Positions 1-8,081 of a DNA stretch of 64,000 bases are shown piece after piece (the stretch's first letter is position 1; each line of letters starts with the position of its first letter). A program made the translations under genes and the position numbers. The notes below the pieces were generated by a model. The model was not told the DNA's origin and ran no database searches. It saw only the letters and a list, made by a program, of their open reading frames with translations. This DNA comes from JBBPZK01 sp965219175 (lineage in GTDB: Bacteria; Actinomycetota; Rubrobacteria; Rubrobacterales; Rubrobacteraceae): positions 3,162,001-3,226,000 of the forward strand of contig CBDCNI010000001.1 in assembly GCA_965219175.1 (NCBI GenBank), read 5' to 3'.

Positions 1-136
1 CCATCCTCTTTAGTAACCGCCGAACGGTCGGGTCACTCAAAGCCTTGCCCGTGATGTTCTCCAGGAACATACGCCTCTCATGGATGGTAGCCGTTGGCCG
101 CTCCCGCACATCCTCCTTGAGAAGCCTCCTTGTGTT
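1..136 (-). pseudogene. IS630-type transposase, internal part (interrupted, runs off left edge)
   Basis: Read on the minus strand, this stretch gives an open frame containing TRRLLKEDVRERPTATI and ALSDPTVRRLLKRM, the linker and second helix-turn-helix region typical of IS630 transposases. It continues the reading frame of the N-terminal piece at 1368-1556; the IS110 element lies exactly between the two. The frame runs off the left edge, so the DDE catalytic domain is not visible. Family assignment is by motif resemblance and is fairly sure; the gene is disrupted. Confidence 0.7.
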
Positions 137-389
137 TTGGTTTTTGACTACAATCGGTTGGTATGGGCGCGACAGACCGTTTACTCCTTGGTCCCGATAG
201 CGAAGCTAGCGAAGCTCGGCTTCGCTGTGGAGACCGTATGAAAGCTTTGGGTCGTCGCGCCCCTGTGCAAACTCCCGGCGGAGCCCGAACAGTTGCCTGG
301 GCCGGAGAGGTTTTCCGCTCCGAGCCCGTACCCGCAAGGCTGGGCAAGCCGAGGTTGGTAAGCCCAACCGATGGAATAGGAGATGCACT
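137..389 (+). ncRNA. candidate bridge RNA region of the IS110 element
   Basis: IS110-group elements are known to carry a structured guide (bridge) RNA in the non-coding end before the transposase gene. This 250-nt left end is the right place and size. It has strong local inverted repeats, for example GCGAAGC..GGCTTCGC near 200-224. A 7-nt match CTCCTTG occurs both in the left target flank (126-132) and inside the region (184-190), and AGCGA at 199-203 matches the reverse complement of the right flank; these could be target-guide segments but are short enough to be chance. A 76-codon open frame here (163-393) shows no protein-family features. Confidence 0.45.
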
Positions 390-1343
390 TTGAACACTAC
401 TGAGAAAGTCTACGTCGGCATCGACGTATCCAAAGCTACTCTGGATGTGGCCCTCGTGCCGGGTGGAGCCTTCGCTGCCTCCAACGACGAGTACGGCATC
501 CAGACTCTCGTCGAGAAGCTGCTCGAAGCTGAACCCACCCTGGTGGTTCTTGAAGCTACCGGTGGCTTGGAGCGGCCTGTTGCGGCGGCGCTTTTCGCAT
601 CTGGGATAGCTTGTGCGGTGCTCAACCCCCGCCAGGTGAGGGACTTCGCCAAGGCTATCGGGCGTCTGGCGAAGACAGATAAGATAGACGCCTCGGTCCT
701 CGCCCGCTTCGCCGAGGCGATCCAGCCCGAACCGAAAGCCCCTCCCGAGGCTGAAGCTCTTGAGTTCCAGGCTATTGTTGCCCGTAGAAGACAGATCATC
801 GGGATGTTGGTCGCGGAGAAGAACCGCCTTGGCGCCAGCGTCTCTAAAAAGGTTCGCTCTCGTCTGCAAGCGCACATCCGGTGGCTCGAAAAGGAACTCG
901 TTCGCGTAGATCGGGACCTCGCCGAAGCCATCGAAGAGAATCCTACTTTCAAAGAGAACGAGGCACTTCTGCGTAGCGTTCCCGGAGTGGGTCCCGTGCT
1001 TTGCAGGACGCTTCTTGCCGAACTGCCTGAGCTCGGCTCTCTTTCTCCAAGGGAACTCTCGGCCCTCGTTGGCGTCGCTCCCCTCAACCGGGATTCCGGC
1101 ACTCTCAGAGGCAAGCGTATCGTATGGGGCGGCAGAGCCAGGGTCAGGGAAGCCCTCTACATGGGAGCGTTGATCGCTTCCCGCTTCAATCCCGCCATCA
1201 AAGAGTTCTACGAGCGACTCGTAGCAGCCGGCAAGCCCAAGAAGGTGGCTCTGGTGGCGTGTATGAGGAAGATGCTCACCATCCTCAATGCCATGATCAG
1301 AGATCGTACTACCTGGAGGTCTTCTCATGTCCTAAACTCCTGA
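390..1343 (+). CDS. IS110-family transposase (DEDD type)
   Basis: This 317-aa protein has the IS110 layout: an N-terminal RuvC-like DEDD domain (GIDVSKATLDVAL near residue 11, VVLEATGG near 55, KTDKIDASVLA near 95), a coiled-coil middle and the C-terminal IS116/IS110/IS902 domain with SVPGVGPVL and LVGVAPLNRDSG. The serine of the C-terminal catalytic motif fits DSGTLRGKR. Length is slightly short of the usual 330-400 aa but no domain is missing. The start is a TTG at 390 with AGGAG seven bases upstream. It should act with the RNA from the adjacent non-coding end. Confidence 0.9.
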   Translation: MNTTEKVYVGIDVSKATLDVALVPGGAFAASNDEYGIQTLVEKLLEAEPTLVVLEATGGLERPVAAALFASGIACAVLNPRQVRDFAKAIGRLAKTDKIDASVLARFAEAIQPEPKAPPEAEALEFQAIVARRRQIIGMLVAEKNRLGASVSKKVRSRLQAHIRWLEKELVRVDRDLAEAIEENPTFKENEALLRSVPGVGPVLCRTLLAELPELGSLSPRELSALVGVAPLNRDSGTLRGKRIVWGGRARVREALYMGALIASRFNPAIKEFYERLVAAGKPKKVALVACMRKMLTILNAMIRDRTTWRSSHVLNS

Positions 1344-1367
1344 TTCCTCATAACAGTTGCTTTCATT

Positions 1368-1556
1368 CTCGCTTACCTTCGGAGGTCGGCCTGAGCCTTT
1401 CCCTGGCTTGAGAGATTCTCCCCGCTGGGCGATGCCAGCGTAGCGCTTGACCGAGGAGAGGCTGACATTGAAAAAACGGGCGGCCTGGGATTTGGAGGTG
1501 CCTTGTTGGAGAGCTTGAACTATCTTCTGGCGGAGGTCTTCTGAGTAAGATTTCAT
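1368..1556 (-). pseudogene. IS630-type transposase, N-terminal part (interrupted by IS110)
   Basis: The minus-strand frame starts MKSYSEDLRQKIVQAL and contains SQAARFFNVSLSSVKRYA, the first helix-turn-helix of IS630 transposases, followed by the GSGRPPKVSE linker. The frame then runs into the IS110 right end and stops at 1332. The remainder of the gene is at 1-136 on the other side of the IS110. The promoter side (above 1556) abuts the IS701 element at about 1603. Confidence 0.75.
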
Positions 1557-1602
1557 CTCTCCATGATCGCATATAGGCCAATGATTTTGTTCTTTGCTGT
1601 AA

Positions 1603-3118
1603 CGGTAGTTTGTTGTTAGCGGGCATAGAGATAGATCCCTTCGCCCGAAAACACCCACTCAAGCAGCGCTTTCAACTCTGTTGGCGGGGGCATCCCGGAG
1701 AATGCCCGCCAGTATCGCATGAGCATTATGTAGGGTTCCAGCCACGCCCTTACTGCTCTCAAGGTCTGTGGCCAGGACACTGAGGCTCTTCTTTTTTTCC
1801 CTTTCCGCCGAATCGGCGGAGAGATCGCTGTTCGTCTCGGATGGTCCTTCTAGCGAACCTTCTAGCGAAGTCGGCAAGTGGCCGTAGGCCCACCAGCAGA
1901 AGGAGAATGCGAAGCATACCAACTGCCAGTGGCGACGAATCGCGAGGTCGCACCTTACCTGGTAATCGCTCCAGCCAAGGACGTGCTTGACCTGCTTGTA
2001 GCTTTGCTCAACCCACATCCTCAACCCGTACAAACGTAAAATCTCCGCCAGGTCAGCCGCCTCTAGCTCGCTGTCGCTCGCATGCTTGGAACCGGGGGCG
2101 GGCAAGTTGGTAGTCAGGGATCATGTTGCTTTATCTGGCAGCTCTTTAGGATTGGTGGTCGCAACCACTGATGGCCACGTCCTTTCGGGACCATAGGGAC
2201 CTAAGTTTACTTCCAGAGCCCACCACGCTTCCTCGTGCCCATCCCTGAAATGCCGCATTACTTTCACCCACTCTCCAGGGTGTCGCTCACCTTCCCACCC
2301 TTGGCCGGCTGCAACGGCCGCCGCCCATGGCGAGCCTATCTCGCCTATCTTGTGCCACCAGGCGTGTGAGGGCTTCAAGGCCAGCACGTAACCCGCGCCA
2401 AGTTCGTCTAAAGATTGTTTGAAGCCCCTATCTTCGCCGTAGAATGAGTCGGCCACCACCGCTTTGAAAGGGAGGTCCCTTTCCACGGAGAGCTCCACCA
2501 ACTGGGAGGCTATCTTCAGCTTTGTGCGGAAATCCGGATCGTTCTTGCCGCCTTCGAAGTGGTGTGCGGGGGTGTAGGGCTCGAAGTCCACCGGCCAATA
2601 CACTTTTTCATCCGCCCACAGGCTGCTCACCGAGACCATCCCGCTGTCGGTCTTGCCGATGTTGGCCAGCCATTGCCTTCCCACATGCGCCGTATGCTTG
2701 CCCCACTTACGGTCCCCATGCTCGTCTATTACCAGCACACCCTTCTCGCTCGGAGCGGTGGCACTCTCTTCGAGCATGAGCTCCAGCCGCCGCTCGTTGA
2801 CCTCTTTTGGGTCCCACCCAGACTCCGAGAGGAACCACTGCAGGCTCTGCGCCTCCTTGCGCTGCGCTCCGGCTACCGGCTCGGTGTTTGCCAGCGCGGT
2901 AAGCGTCTTGTTGCGTTCGGCCGGGAGCAGGAGCCCTTCGAGATAGCGTCTAAAGCCCTCGCGCCCGGCACGAGCTCTGAAGAGATCGTCGAAACGGACA
3001 CAATAGTCTTCGAGTGGTCCTGGAGCCGGAGAAACGGGCAATCGTTTGGTCATGGCGGCATCTCCTCCTTCTTGCCGCCATTGGAACACGTCGCTCTCCC
3101 TACTTCAACAAACTACCG
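1603..3118 (-). mobile_element. IS701-family insertion sequence
   Basis: Perfect 13-bp inverted repeats (CGGTAGTTTGTTG) lie at 1603-1615 and, reversed, at 3106-3118, enclosing one transposase frame. The 1.5-kb size is normal for IS701. Flanking bases (GTAA on the left, GTAC on the right) do not give a clear target duplication. The left end lies just upstream of the IS630 remnant, and the right end abuts a truncated gene fragment. Confidence 0.75.
1659..3053 (-). pseudogene. IS701-family transposase with in-frame TGA
   Basis: Two open stretches (3053-2124 and 2120-1659) are in the same frame and separated by one TGA at 2121-2123. The first carries the catalytic aspartates (VIDEHGDRKWGKH, VADSFYGEDRGF). 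The second carries the glutamate (MWVEQSYKQVKHVLGWSDYQ). The protein reads ELPDKAT-stop-SLTTNLP where relatives usually have a tryptophan, so a TGG to TGA change is likely. Without readthrough the product lacks the catalytic Glu and should be inactive. The start is the ATG at 3053 with AAGGAGG upstream. Confidence 0.8.
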
Positions 3119-3461
3119 GTACGTGCGCAACGTGCTCGCGAGGTTGGGGCGCGCCCGGCACCTATCGCTGAAGCACTCCTTCGTGAACTGGGACCCGGAA
3201 GGCTTGTGCGCCGACCTGGGGATCATCTCGGTCTGCGTCCACAACGTGCGCACGTGGCTCCTGATCCTGATCCGCAACGACCACCGGGAGGGGGTTCTGA
3301 CCTACCAGACATACAATCCCGAGATCCTCTTAGAGCGGGTACGAACGACCGATACCTCGTCTGGCACTGAGGACCCTGGCTTGAAGGCGGACCACATCAG
3401 GGAGCATCTGTTCAGCGAGGAACGGATACTGGGGTTGTATAGCGATCCTGCCTCCAGTTAG
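3119..3461 (+). pseudogene. C-terminal fragment of an unknown gene next to IS701
   Basis: After the IS701 right end a plus-strand frame of about 110 codons continues to a stop at 3459-3461 (ending ERILGLYSDPASS). It has balanced amino-acid composition (for example LILIRNDHREGVLTYQTYNPEIL) but I do not recognise the family. It has no start of its own and reads in from the IS, so it is probably the tail of a gene cut by the IS701. It could also be a chance frame. Confidence 0.3.
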
Positions 3462-3469
3462 GACCGCCA

Positions 3470-3665
3470 GGGCACCTTCCCGATGCCTGTCCGCATACGT
3501 AACCATCACATCGTCGACGTGCTCTGGTGCCTCCAGACGGATCTCGACCACGCGCTCGCGAGCTGGACGGTGCCCCATATCGCACAACCTACCCAGGTAG
3601 AGGGCGGGGACGGAGTTCTGAAAGAAAATGCCGGATTGAGTAGTGGTTCCACCTGGTTCGGACAT
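3470..3665 (-). pseudogene. truncated N-terminus, possibly defence-associated nuclease domain
   Basis: The frame starts MSEPGGTTTQSGIFFQNSVPALYLGRL and continues RERVVEIRLEAPEHVDDVMVTYAD, then degenerates. The pattern (FQN near the start, an E and DD in a strand before an expected QVK) resembles the N-terminal PD-(D/E)XK-like domain of large defence NTPases such as Cap4/Avs-type proteins. The expected QVK strand and everything after it are missing. The assignment is inference from pattern; the truncation is clear. Its neighbour is the ApeA defence gene. Confidence 0.35.
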
Positions 3666-3724
3666 GGGCCAAGTTTACTGCTATGTAGTCATTGGGGGTA
3701 GAGTCTCGATAGTGTCGGCTTCCA

Positions 3725-5092
3725 TCACCGTATGCCCGAGATCGCATCCTGCGTCTTTTCGGGGGGAAACCCGATCTCCTCCATCAGGCACGCCTCGAGA
3801 ATACGGTTCAGTTTCCGCATGATCTGGTACAGATCATCTCCCCGTGCGGCCTTATCCTTCTTTCTGTCGTCGAAATGGGTGCGGTAGTTCCTGGTCGCCA
3901 CAACCTTTTCGATGAATTCCGCCCGAACCTGCTTCTTCTTGCCTACCACGGACTCGACGATGTTCAGGTGCCTCTTATGGATCTCGTGGAGCCTCTGGCT
4001 GAGGCTGGGCTCGCTGACGACTTGGAGCTTCCGTTCGAGCCAACCTTTGTGCTCCTCGGGGACGGCATAGAGTATCTCCCTCACGCGCCTTTCGTGCTCC
4101 TCCTTCGGCAGGTCGGGCACGTACAAGGCCCTTCTATGGTAGACCTCCAGCGCCTGAACGAGATTCAAGAAGCGCTGCTCAAGGTACGACCACGGGTTGT
4201 ACACGGTGCCCAAGAAGAGCCTGTAGACGGGATCCAGCTCGCCGGCCCTCTCCAGCCACCTGGCGACGGCGGTCCTAAAGCCCCCGGGCAGGTCCCTTCG
4301 GGAGAAGAGCATCTCGAATCGCTCCGGCCTCTCGACGTCGTCCACCCTGCCGAGCGGGCTGTAGTGTACCTCCACCGGCATAGCCTCCCCCGGGACGCCC
4401 GTGTAGCCTCGGATGGCTACGGGGTAGGCGGATTTCCTCGTGCCGAGGCTCAAGAGATGTTGTAGACGTAAGACGATGTCGCTGAGGCGATCGAAGGACT
4501 GCTTCACCGGGAACTTGATAGCGAACTCAGCGGGCTGGTTGATCTTGGCCCATGTGAACGGTCGCTTGGACGCTTCGAAGTCGGAACCGAAGTTCAGAGC
4601 AACCTCGTACTCGTCCCCCACAACAGCGGTGGCGGCCTCCGGGAGCTCGTGCCTCATCTCTATCCACCGATTGTTCGGTTCCTCCGTTTCCTCGACGAAC
4701 TTGATGTCGAAACCGGAGGCGTCCGCCCACGCGTCCAAGTGAAGGTACTCGACTATCAACGTCTCGAACCCGACGTCCTCAGGCCGCTCGAAGTGCTCTC
4801 CCACGAAAACCGTGTTGGCGACAAAAGTGGAGGTGGAGAAGCCGCTTCCGAATCTCAAGTTTCCCAGGGTCTTTGCGCAGTCCTTCAAGGTAAGCAGCTT
4901 CCCGTCAGACGAGAGCCCGAGGATTATCTCCGGCTCGAGGGGATCAACGACGCCTTCCAAGCCCTTCAGCGAGCCCATTAAATCGAGGATGGCTCCATTG
5001 TCGGGATTGAATTTCAGGATGCCGAACGTCCCATCCTCTGCCGCACCAGGCAACCACCACTGCCCCTGATACCGGAGTTCTTTGTCCATCAC
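3725..5092 (-). CDS. apeA: ApeA-type HEPN anti-phage defence protein
   Basis: The 455-aa protein opens with RYQGQWWLPG...GILKFNPDNG, matching the ApeA N-terminal domain, and ends in an Apea-like HEPN domain. The HEPN RNase signature R-x4-H is intact at about residues 401-406 (RNYRTH). ApeA proteins are known single-gene phage-defence systems thought to act as RNases after infection sensing. The start is GTG at 5092 directly followed by ATG, with AGAGAGAAGA upstream. It is a single gene between a decayed possible defence gene and a phage-type integrase with its attachment site, so it looks like cargo near an integration hot spot. No frameshift is seen, so it could be functional. Confidence 0.75.
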   Translation of the reverse strand: MMDKELRYQGQWWLPGAAEDGTFGILKFNPDNGAILDLMGSLKGLEGVVDPLEPEIILGLSSDGKLLTLKDCAKTLGNLRFGSGFSTSTFVANTVFVGEHFERPEDVGFETLIVEYLHLDAWADASGFDIKFVEETEEPNNRWIEMRHELPEAATAVVGDEYEVALNFGSDFEASKRPFTWAKINQPAEFAIKFPVKQSFDRLSDIVLRLQHLLSLGTRKSAYPVAIRGYTGVPGEAMPVEVHYSPLGRVDDVERPERFEMLFSRRDLPGGFRTAVARWLERAGELDPVYRLFLGTVYNPWSYLEQRFLNLVQALEVYHRRALYVPDLPKEEHERRVREILYAVPEEHKGWLERKLQVVSEPSLSQRLHEIHKRHLNIVESVVGKKKQVRAEFIEKVVATRNYRTHFDDRKKDKAARGDDLYQIMRKLNRILEACLMEEIGFPPEKTQDAISGIR

Positions 5093-5365
5093 GAATCTTC
5101 TCTCTTTGCCGCTTTGGCGTCCTAGCGATTCTATAGGCTACTTCAGGTGTTTTCTTCTTCTGCGGTCGTCGGAGGTCGAAAGTACCTGAGGACAGATTAC
5201 GTCGGAAAGAGACGGAGGCGAGGATCTGCAGAACGCAAGCAACCAAACACCACTGCAGAACTTATCATAGATTCGACCATAACCCTGCGCGGGTCGAGGA
5301 AAGCCAGCGTGGTACGAGCGAAGACTCAAAGAGAGAAAGCCTCATAAAACAGAGCCTACACGGAG
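5093..5365. other. gene-free stretch upstream of apeA
   Basis: No convincing gene is seen. It holds the apeA leader and promoter region on the minus strand. Short frames on both strands lack family features and ribosome sites. Confidence 0.5.
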
Positions 5366-5406
5366 CTGCCGGACCTGGATTCGAACCAGGACTAAGGGAT
5401 TCAGAG
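5366..5406 (-). other. 3' half of a tRNA-Gln(CTG) gene: probable integrase attachment site
   Basis: On the minus strand the sequence reads as anticodon loop CTCTGAA, stem strand TCCCT, then a perfect T-arm (CCTGG-TTCGAAT-CCAGG) and acceptor strand TCCGGCA with discriminator G. The 5' half is absent: the bases before the anticodon loop (AGTGA) pair imperfectly with TCCCT and no D-arm follows. Such a 3' tRNA fragment next to a tyrosine integrase is the usual att core left by integration. The partner copy is not in this window. There is no encoded CCA (the next bases are CTCC). Confidence 0.65.
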
Positions 5407-5578
5407 TCACTCACAACAGCCTCCTCAACCAATTACGATGCCATTGTATTTTATGCATTTTTGCAGGTATTTTGTCTCTGCAATGATCTTTTAATCCGAC
5501 AGCGATAGAGAGATTTGACCATAACCTGACCATAACCGCCACCGGGGTTGCTCAGGGTACAGGAGTAAGAGAGTCCTG
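5407..5578. other. AT-rich stretch between att core and integrase
   Basis: No gene is seen. It is noticeably richer in A and T than its surroundings and lies between the tRNA fragment and the integrase stop codon, where integrase arm-binding sites would be expected. TGACCATAAC occurs twice (around 5517-5526 and 5528-5537), a possible short arm-site repeat. CGACCATAACC also occurs near 5275. Confidence 0.35.
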
Positions 5579-7015
5579 CTAGTCTTTATGGAGCATCCAA
5601 TCGGGGTCTCCCCCATTTAACTCGACCGTCTCGTTGTTGAGTTGTCTACACCTCTCTATCAGCTCTTGTATATTGTAGGGTAACCTCGCTTCTTGTCCTT
5701 CGTGTTCAGCCTCGCTCCCAAAGATTGTAGCTATTTCGAGCAGACTGCGAAGATCTCTGAGAGGTATCTCGGCGCTGACGTAATCAGGGTCCAGCGGTGC
5801 AGACCCACTCTTCCTCCCATCCCACTCTCCGAAGAGTTGGTCTAGGCGGGCGACGTATGGTCCTTGCATGGTAGGAAGATAATGGGTGTACGTGTCAAGG
5901 GTTATCTTGATGTCCTTATGGCCGAACATGCCCTGGACGGCCTTGGGGTGCGCCTGCAGCTCCTCGAACATTACCGTAGCCAGGGTGTGTCGGAGATCGT
6001 GGAACCTTATCCTGGGCAGCCCGGCACGCTGTAGGAACTTTCGGAAGTGATGGTAGGAGAGGTTCGAGGGATCCACATGCGTTCCATTTCGGGTGGTGAA
6101 GACCAGATCTCCGAGGGCGTAGCGCCGAGACTGCTTCATCCGCGGCTCGCCCCAGAGATCTCCTGCGGCGAGCCTCTCACTGTCCTGCTGCTCTTGCTGA
6201 CGTTTCAAGGCACCCACTCCCATCCGGGTCAGCTCCACAGGGCGACCCTCGTCTGTCTTCAGGTGCTCTATCTCGATACCCTTCGAGGACCGGACCAGGT
6301 TCTGCTGAATGCGAAGGATCGGTCCGCCCGGCGCGTTGAAGTTTATGTTACGCCACGAGAGCCCGAGAATCTCTCCCTCGCGCAGTCCCGTGGTAGCAGC
6401 GAGTATGTACAACGGTCCCATTCTGTCCTGACGGGCCGCCTCGAAGAACCGCAGCACGTCCTCAAGGCCCCATACGTCGAGCTGCCGTTTTACCTTTCGC
6501 GGCGGTTTGACCGCGCGGACCGGGTTCGCGGCGATCGTCTGCCTTCCCATTGCATAATCAAGGGCCTTGCCGAGGGTCTGCATGGCGTAGCGCACGGTCC
6601 GGTTCGAAAGGCCGGCAGAGAGCATCTCGGATTTGAGGTCTAGAACATGATCCTGGTTGAGATCCTTGAGTTTGACGTGCCCCAGCATAGGGGCGAGGTG
6701 GCGGCCGGCCATCCGCGCGTAGCCATCCCAGGTGGTCTGCTTCACCGTGTCGGCCACTACCTTTTCCAACCACCAGGGTAAGTAGTCGGCGAGTTGCGGA
6801 TTGTGCGAATCGAGAAGGACGCTGTCATCCCGATCAGCCAGCGCCCGGATGAGCTGGCGCTCGCACTCGGTAGGCGTCTTGCCATAGACAGTCTTTACTT
6901 TGGGAACCTTCCCCCTCGGTCCCCTTACATAGACCGTGTAGTTGGAGTAGAAACGTCCATCTTTGCGCTGCTTGGGCTTGCTGCCAAGGCCGTTGGCCCG
7001 TTTCTTATCTGGCAT
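5579..7015 (-). CDS. tyrosine recombinase (phage-type integrase)
   Basis: The 478-aa protein has an arm-binding N-terminus, a SAM-like core-binding domain (about residues 70-160) and a C-terminal catalytic domain with the first Arg in AATTGLREGEILGL, HDLRH in IRFHDLRHTLATVMF, GH in MFGHKDI and the nucleophile Tyr in LDTYTHYLP. A 60-aa tail follows the tyrosine. The start at 7015 has GGAAGGAG seven bases upstream; the frame is open a little further but without a better site. It lies next to the tRNA-Gln fragment, so the element it mobilises should extend to the right of 5406 unless later rearranged. Confidence 0.9.
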   Translation of the reverse strand: MPDKKRANGLGSKPKQRKDGRFYSNYTVYVRGPRGKVPKVKTVYGKTPTECERQLIRALADRDDSVLLDSHNPQLADYLPWWLEKVVADTVKQTTWDGYARMAGRHLAPMLGHVKLKDLNQDHVLDLKSEMLSAGLSNRTVRYAMQTLGKALDYAMGRQTIAANPVRAVKPPRKVKRQLDVWGLEDVLRFFEAARQDRMGPLYILAATTGLREGEILGLSWRNINFNAPGGPILRIQQNLVRSSKGIEIEHLKTDEGRPVELTRMGVGALKRQQEQQDSERLAAGDLWGEPRMKQSRRYALGDLVFTTRNGTHVDPSNLSYHHFRKFLQRAGLPRIRFHDLRHTLATVMFEELQAHPKAVQGMFGHKDIKITLDTYTHYLPTMQGPYVARLDQLFGEWDGRKSGSAPLDPDYVSAEIPLRDLRSLLEIATIFGSEAEHEGQEARLPYNIQELIERCRQLNNETVELNGGDPDWMLHKD

Positions 7016-7051
7016 CGTCTGCTCCTTCCGGCTACGCCGGCACATCACTAG

Positions 7052-7084
7052 ATAGATTCTACCGAAATATTCGGTAGAATCTAT
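7052..7084. promoter_or_regulatory. 15-bp perfect inverted repeat upstream of the integrase
   Basis: ATAGATTCTACCGAA and its exact reverse complement are separated by three bases (ATA). The palindrome starts 36 bp upstream of the integrase start, in its promoter region. There is no T-run for a terminator. It is AT-rich and fits a dimeric repressor operator, perhaps for the nearby XRE regulator; this link is inference. Confidence 0.6.
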
Positions 7085-7240
7085 GCCAAAGCTGCGATAA
7101 TGTTTGTTGGATCCTGGCTCCGCAGACGGACTTTGGATCAGGACAGCACTCGTACAATGCTTACGTTGCCTGCGCCGCAGATAGAACTCGGAGTGTCCCT
7201 CTACTCGGGAGCTATTTCGCGTTGTCCGGTGACGTGTGCG

Positions 7241-7606
7241 CTATCGGTTCGTCGCGGCTTCAGGATCCACGAGTTGGTCGGCATCGAAGGGTGGGTACTC
7301 TACGCGGGCCGGGGCCTCCTGCACCTGGCCGCCGAGGTAGTAGCGCTTCCACAAGTCTTCGGGTTCCTCACCTTCTCCCCAGAGGACGAAGAGTACCTCC
7401 GGGAACGTACGCGAGAGACGGAGCATGTCCCCGTCGTGCTCGTACCACTTTGTGTAGCCGTTCATGCCGCTTTCGTGGAAGTCTTCGAGCTCGCTGCTGA
7501 AGTTCTCGTCATGCTCCAGCCAGGCGAGTATCTCTTGGCGGTGTCCATTGGAGATCTCTTGTCCCCGGTCACCAACGACGAGTGTATAGAAGGTCATGTA
7601 TCCCAT
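7241..7606 (-). CDS. hypothetical protein
   Basis: This 121-aa acidic protein (MGYMTFYTLVVGDRGQEISNG..) has no family I recognise. A good ribosome site (AAGGAGAG) precedes the start, and aromatic and acidic residues are plentiful, as in many phage or integrative-element proteins. It lies 10 bp downstream of the next gene (7617-8030) and is probably co-transcribed with it. It is likely cargo of the integrated element. Confidence 0.6.
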   Translation of the reverse strand: MGYMTFYTLVVGDRGQEISNGHRQEILAWLEHDENFSSELEDFHESGMNGYTKWYEHDGDMLRLSRTFPEVLFVLWGEGEEPEDLWKRYYLGGQVQEAPARVEYPPFDADQLVDPEAATNR

Positions 7607-7616
7607 TTCGCTCTCC

Positions 7617-8030
7617 TTACTTCTCTCGTCCAGTGTCTGCTGGGTGACGCAGGAAACCTTCGTGTACGGGTACGTGGAGGCTCAACTCTTCCAATCCGCG
7701 TTCTATCTCCTGCCGCATCTCATCGTAGGCTTCTTGCTGCCGGTCTTCGGTTTTGGTCACCATCTCGGGCAACTCCACTGCGTTCGAGGTTGTCCTGGTA
7801 TAAGAAACCTGGTCCCTCCCGTAGGCGAAGGCGGCTACCACATAGCGCCTTACCAGGGGGAAGCCGTAGTTCGAGGGTCGCCGGTCCATCATCTGGGCTA
7901 CGAACACGGCCTTCCTAGTGGCGCCGTTCCCTTCCTGCTCTCCCCTCTCTTCTTCGCGCTCTTTCAGTAACTTCAGGAACTCCTCGACGCTCGCGACCTC
8001 TATCTCGAAGCCGGGTTCGGAGTTGGTCAT
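7617..8030 (-). CDS. hypothetical protein
   Basis: This 137-aa protein starts MTNSEPGFEIEVASVEEFLKLL at an ATG with AAAAGGAGG just upstream; the longer open frame to 8147 has no ribosome site and crosses a hairpin. A charged helix (KEREEERGEQE) is followed by FPLVRRYVVAAFAYG and a C-terminal helical segment. The family is unknown. It is first in a two-gene unit with 7241-7606, divergent from the XRE regulator. Confidence 0.6.
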   Translation of the reverse strand: MTNSEPGFEIEVASVEEFLKLLKEREEERGEQEGNGATRKAVFVAQMMDRRPSNYGFPLVRRYVVAAFAYGRDQVSYTRTTSNAVELPEMVTKTEDRQQEAYDEMRQEIERGLEELSLHVPVHEGFLRHPADTGREK

Positions 8031-8081
8031 GACTCCTCCTTTTCTCGGCGGGTAATGTCCCACTGCTTGCTCCTTACGAGG

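Larger units (their letters stand above)
135..1367 (+). mobile_element. IS110-family insertion sequence
   Basis: The element is bounded by the two broken ends of an IS630 transposase gene. Joining the left flank (ending TGTG at 131-134) to the right flank (CTCGCTTACC from 1368) through a shared TT restores the IS630 frame, so the insertion point can be placed to within a few bases. No inverted terminal repeats are seen, as expected for IS110. It consists of about 250 bp of non-coding left end followed by one transposase gene. Confidence 0.75.

Noticed and set aside
163..393. Open frame of 76 codons before the IS110 transposase
   Set aside because: It lies in the non-coding end where the guide RNA is expected, and has no ribosome site or motif.
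78..1328. Long minus-strand open frame through the IS110 element
   Set aside because: It is the mirror of the transposase gene and has no protein-family features.
2121..2123. TGA in the IS701 gene as selenocysteine or programmed readthrough
   Set aside because: No SECIS-like structure was seen and Trp is expected there; a simple nonsense change is enough.
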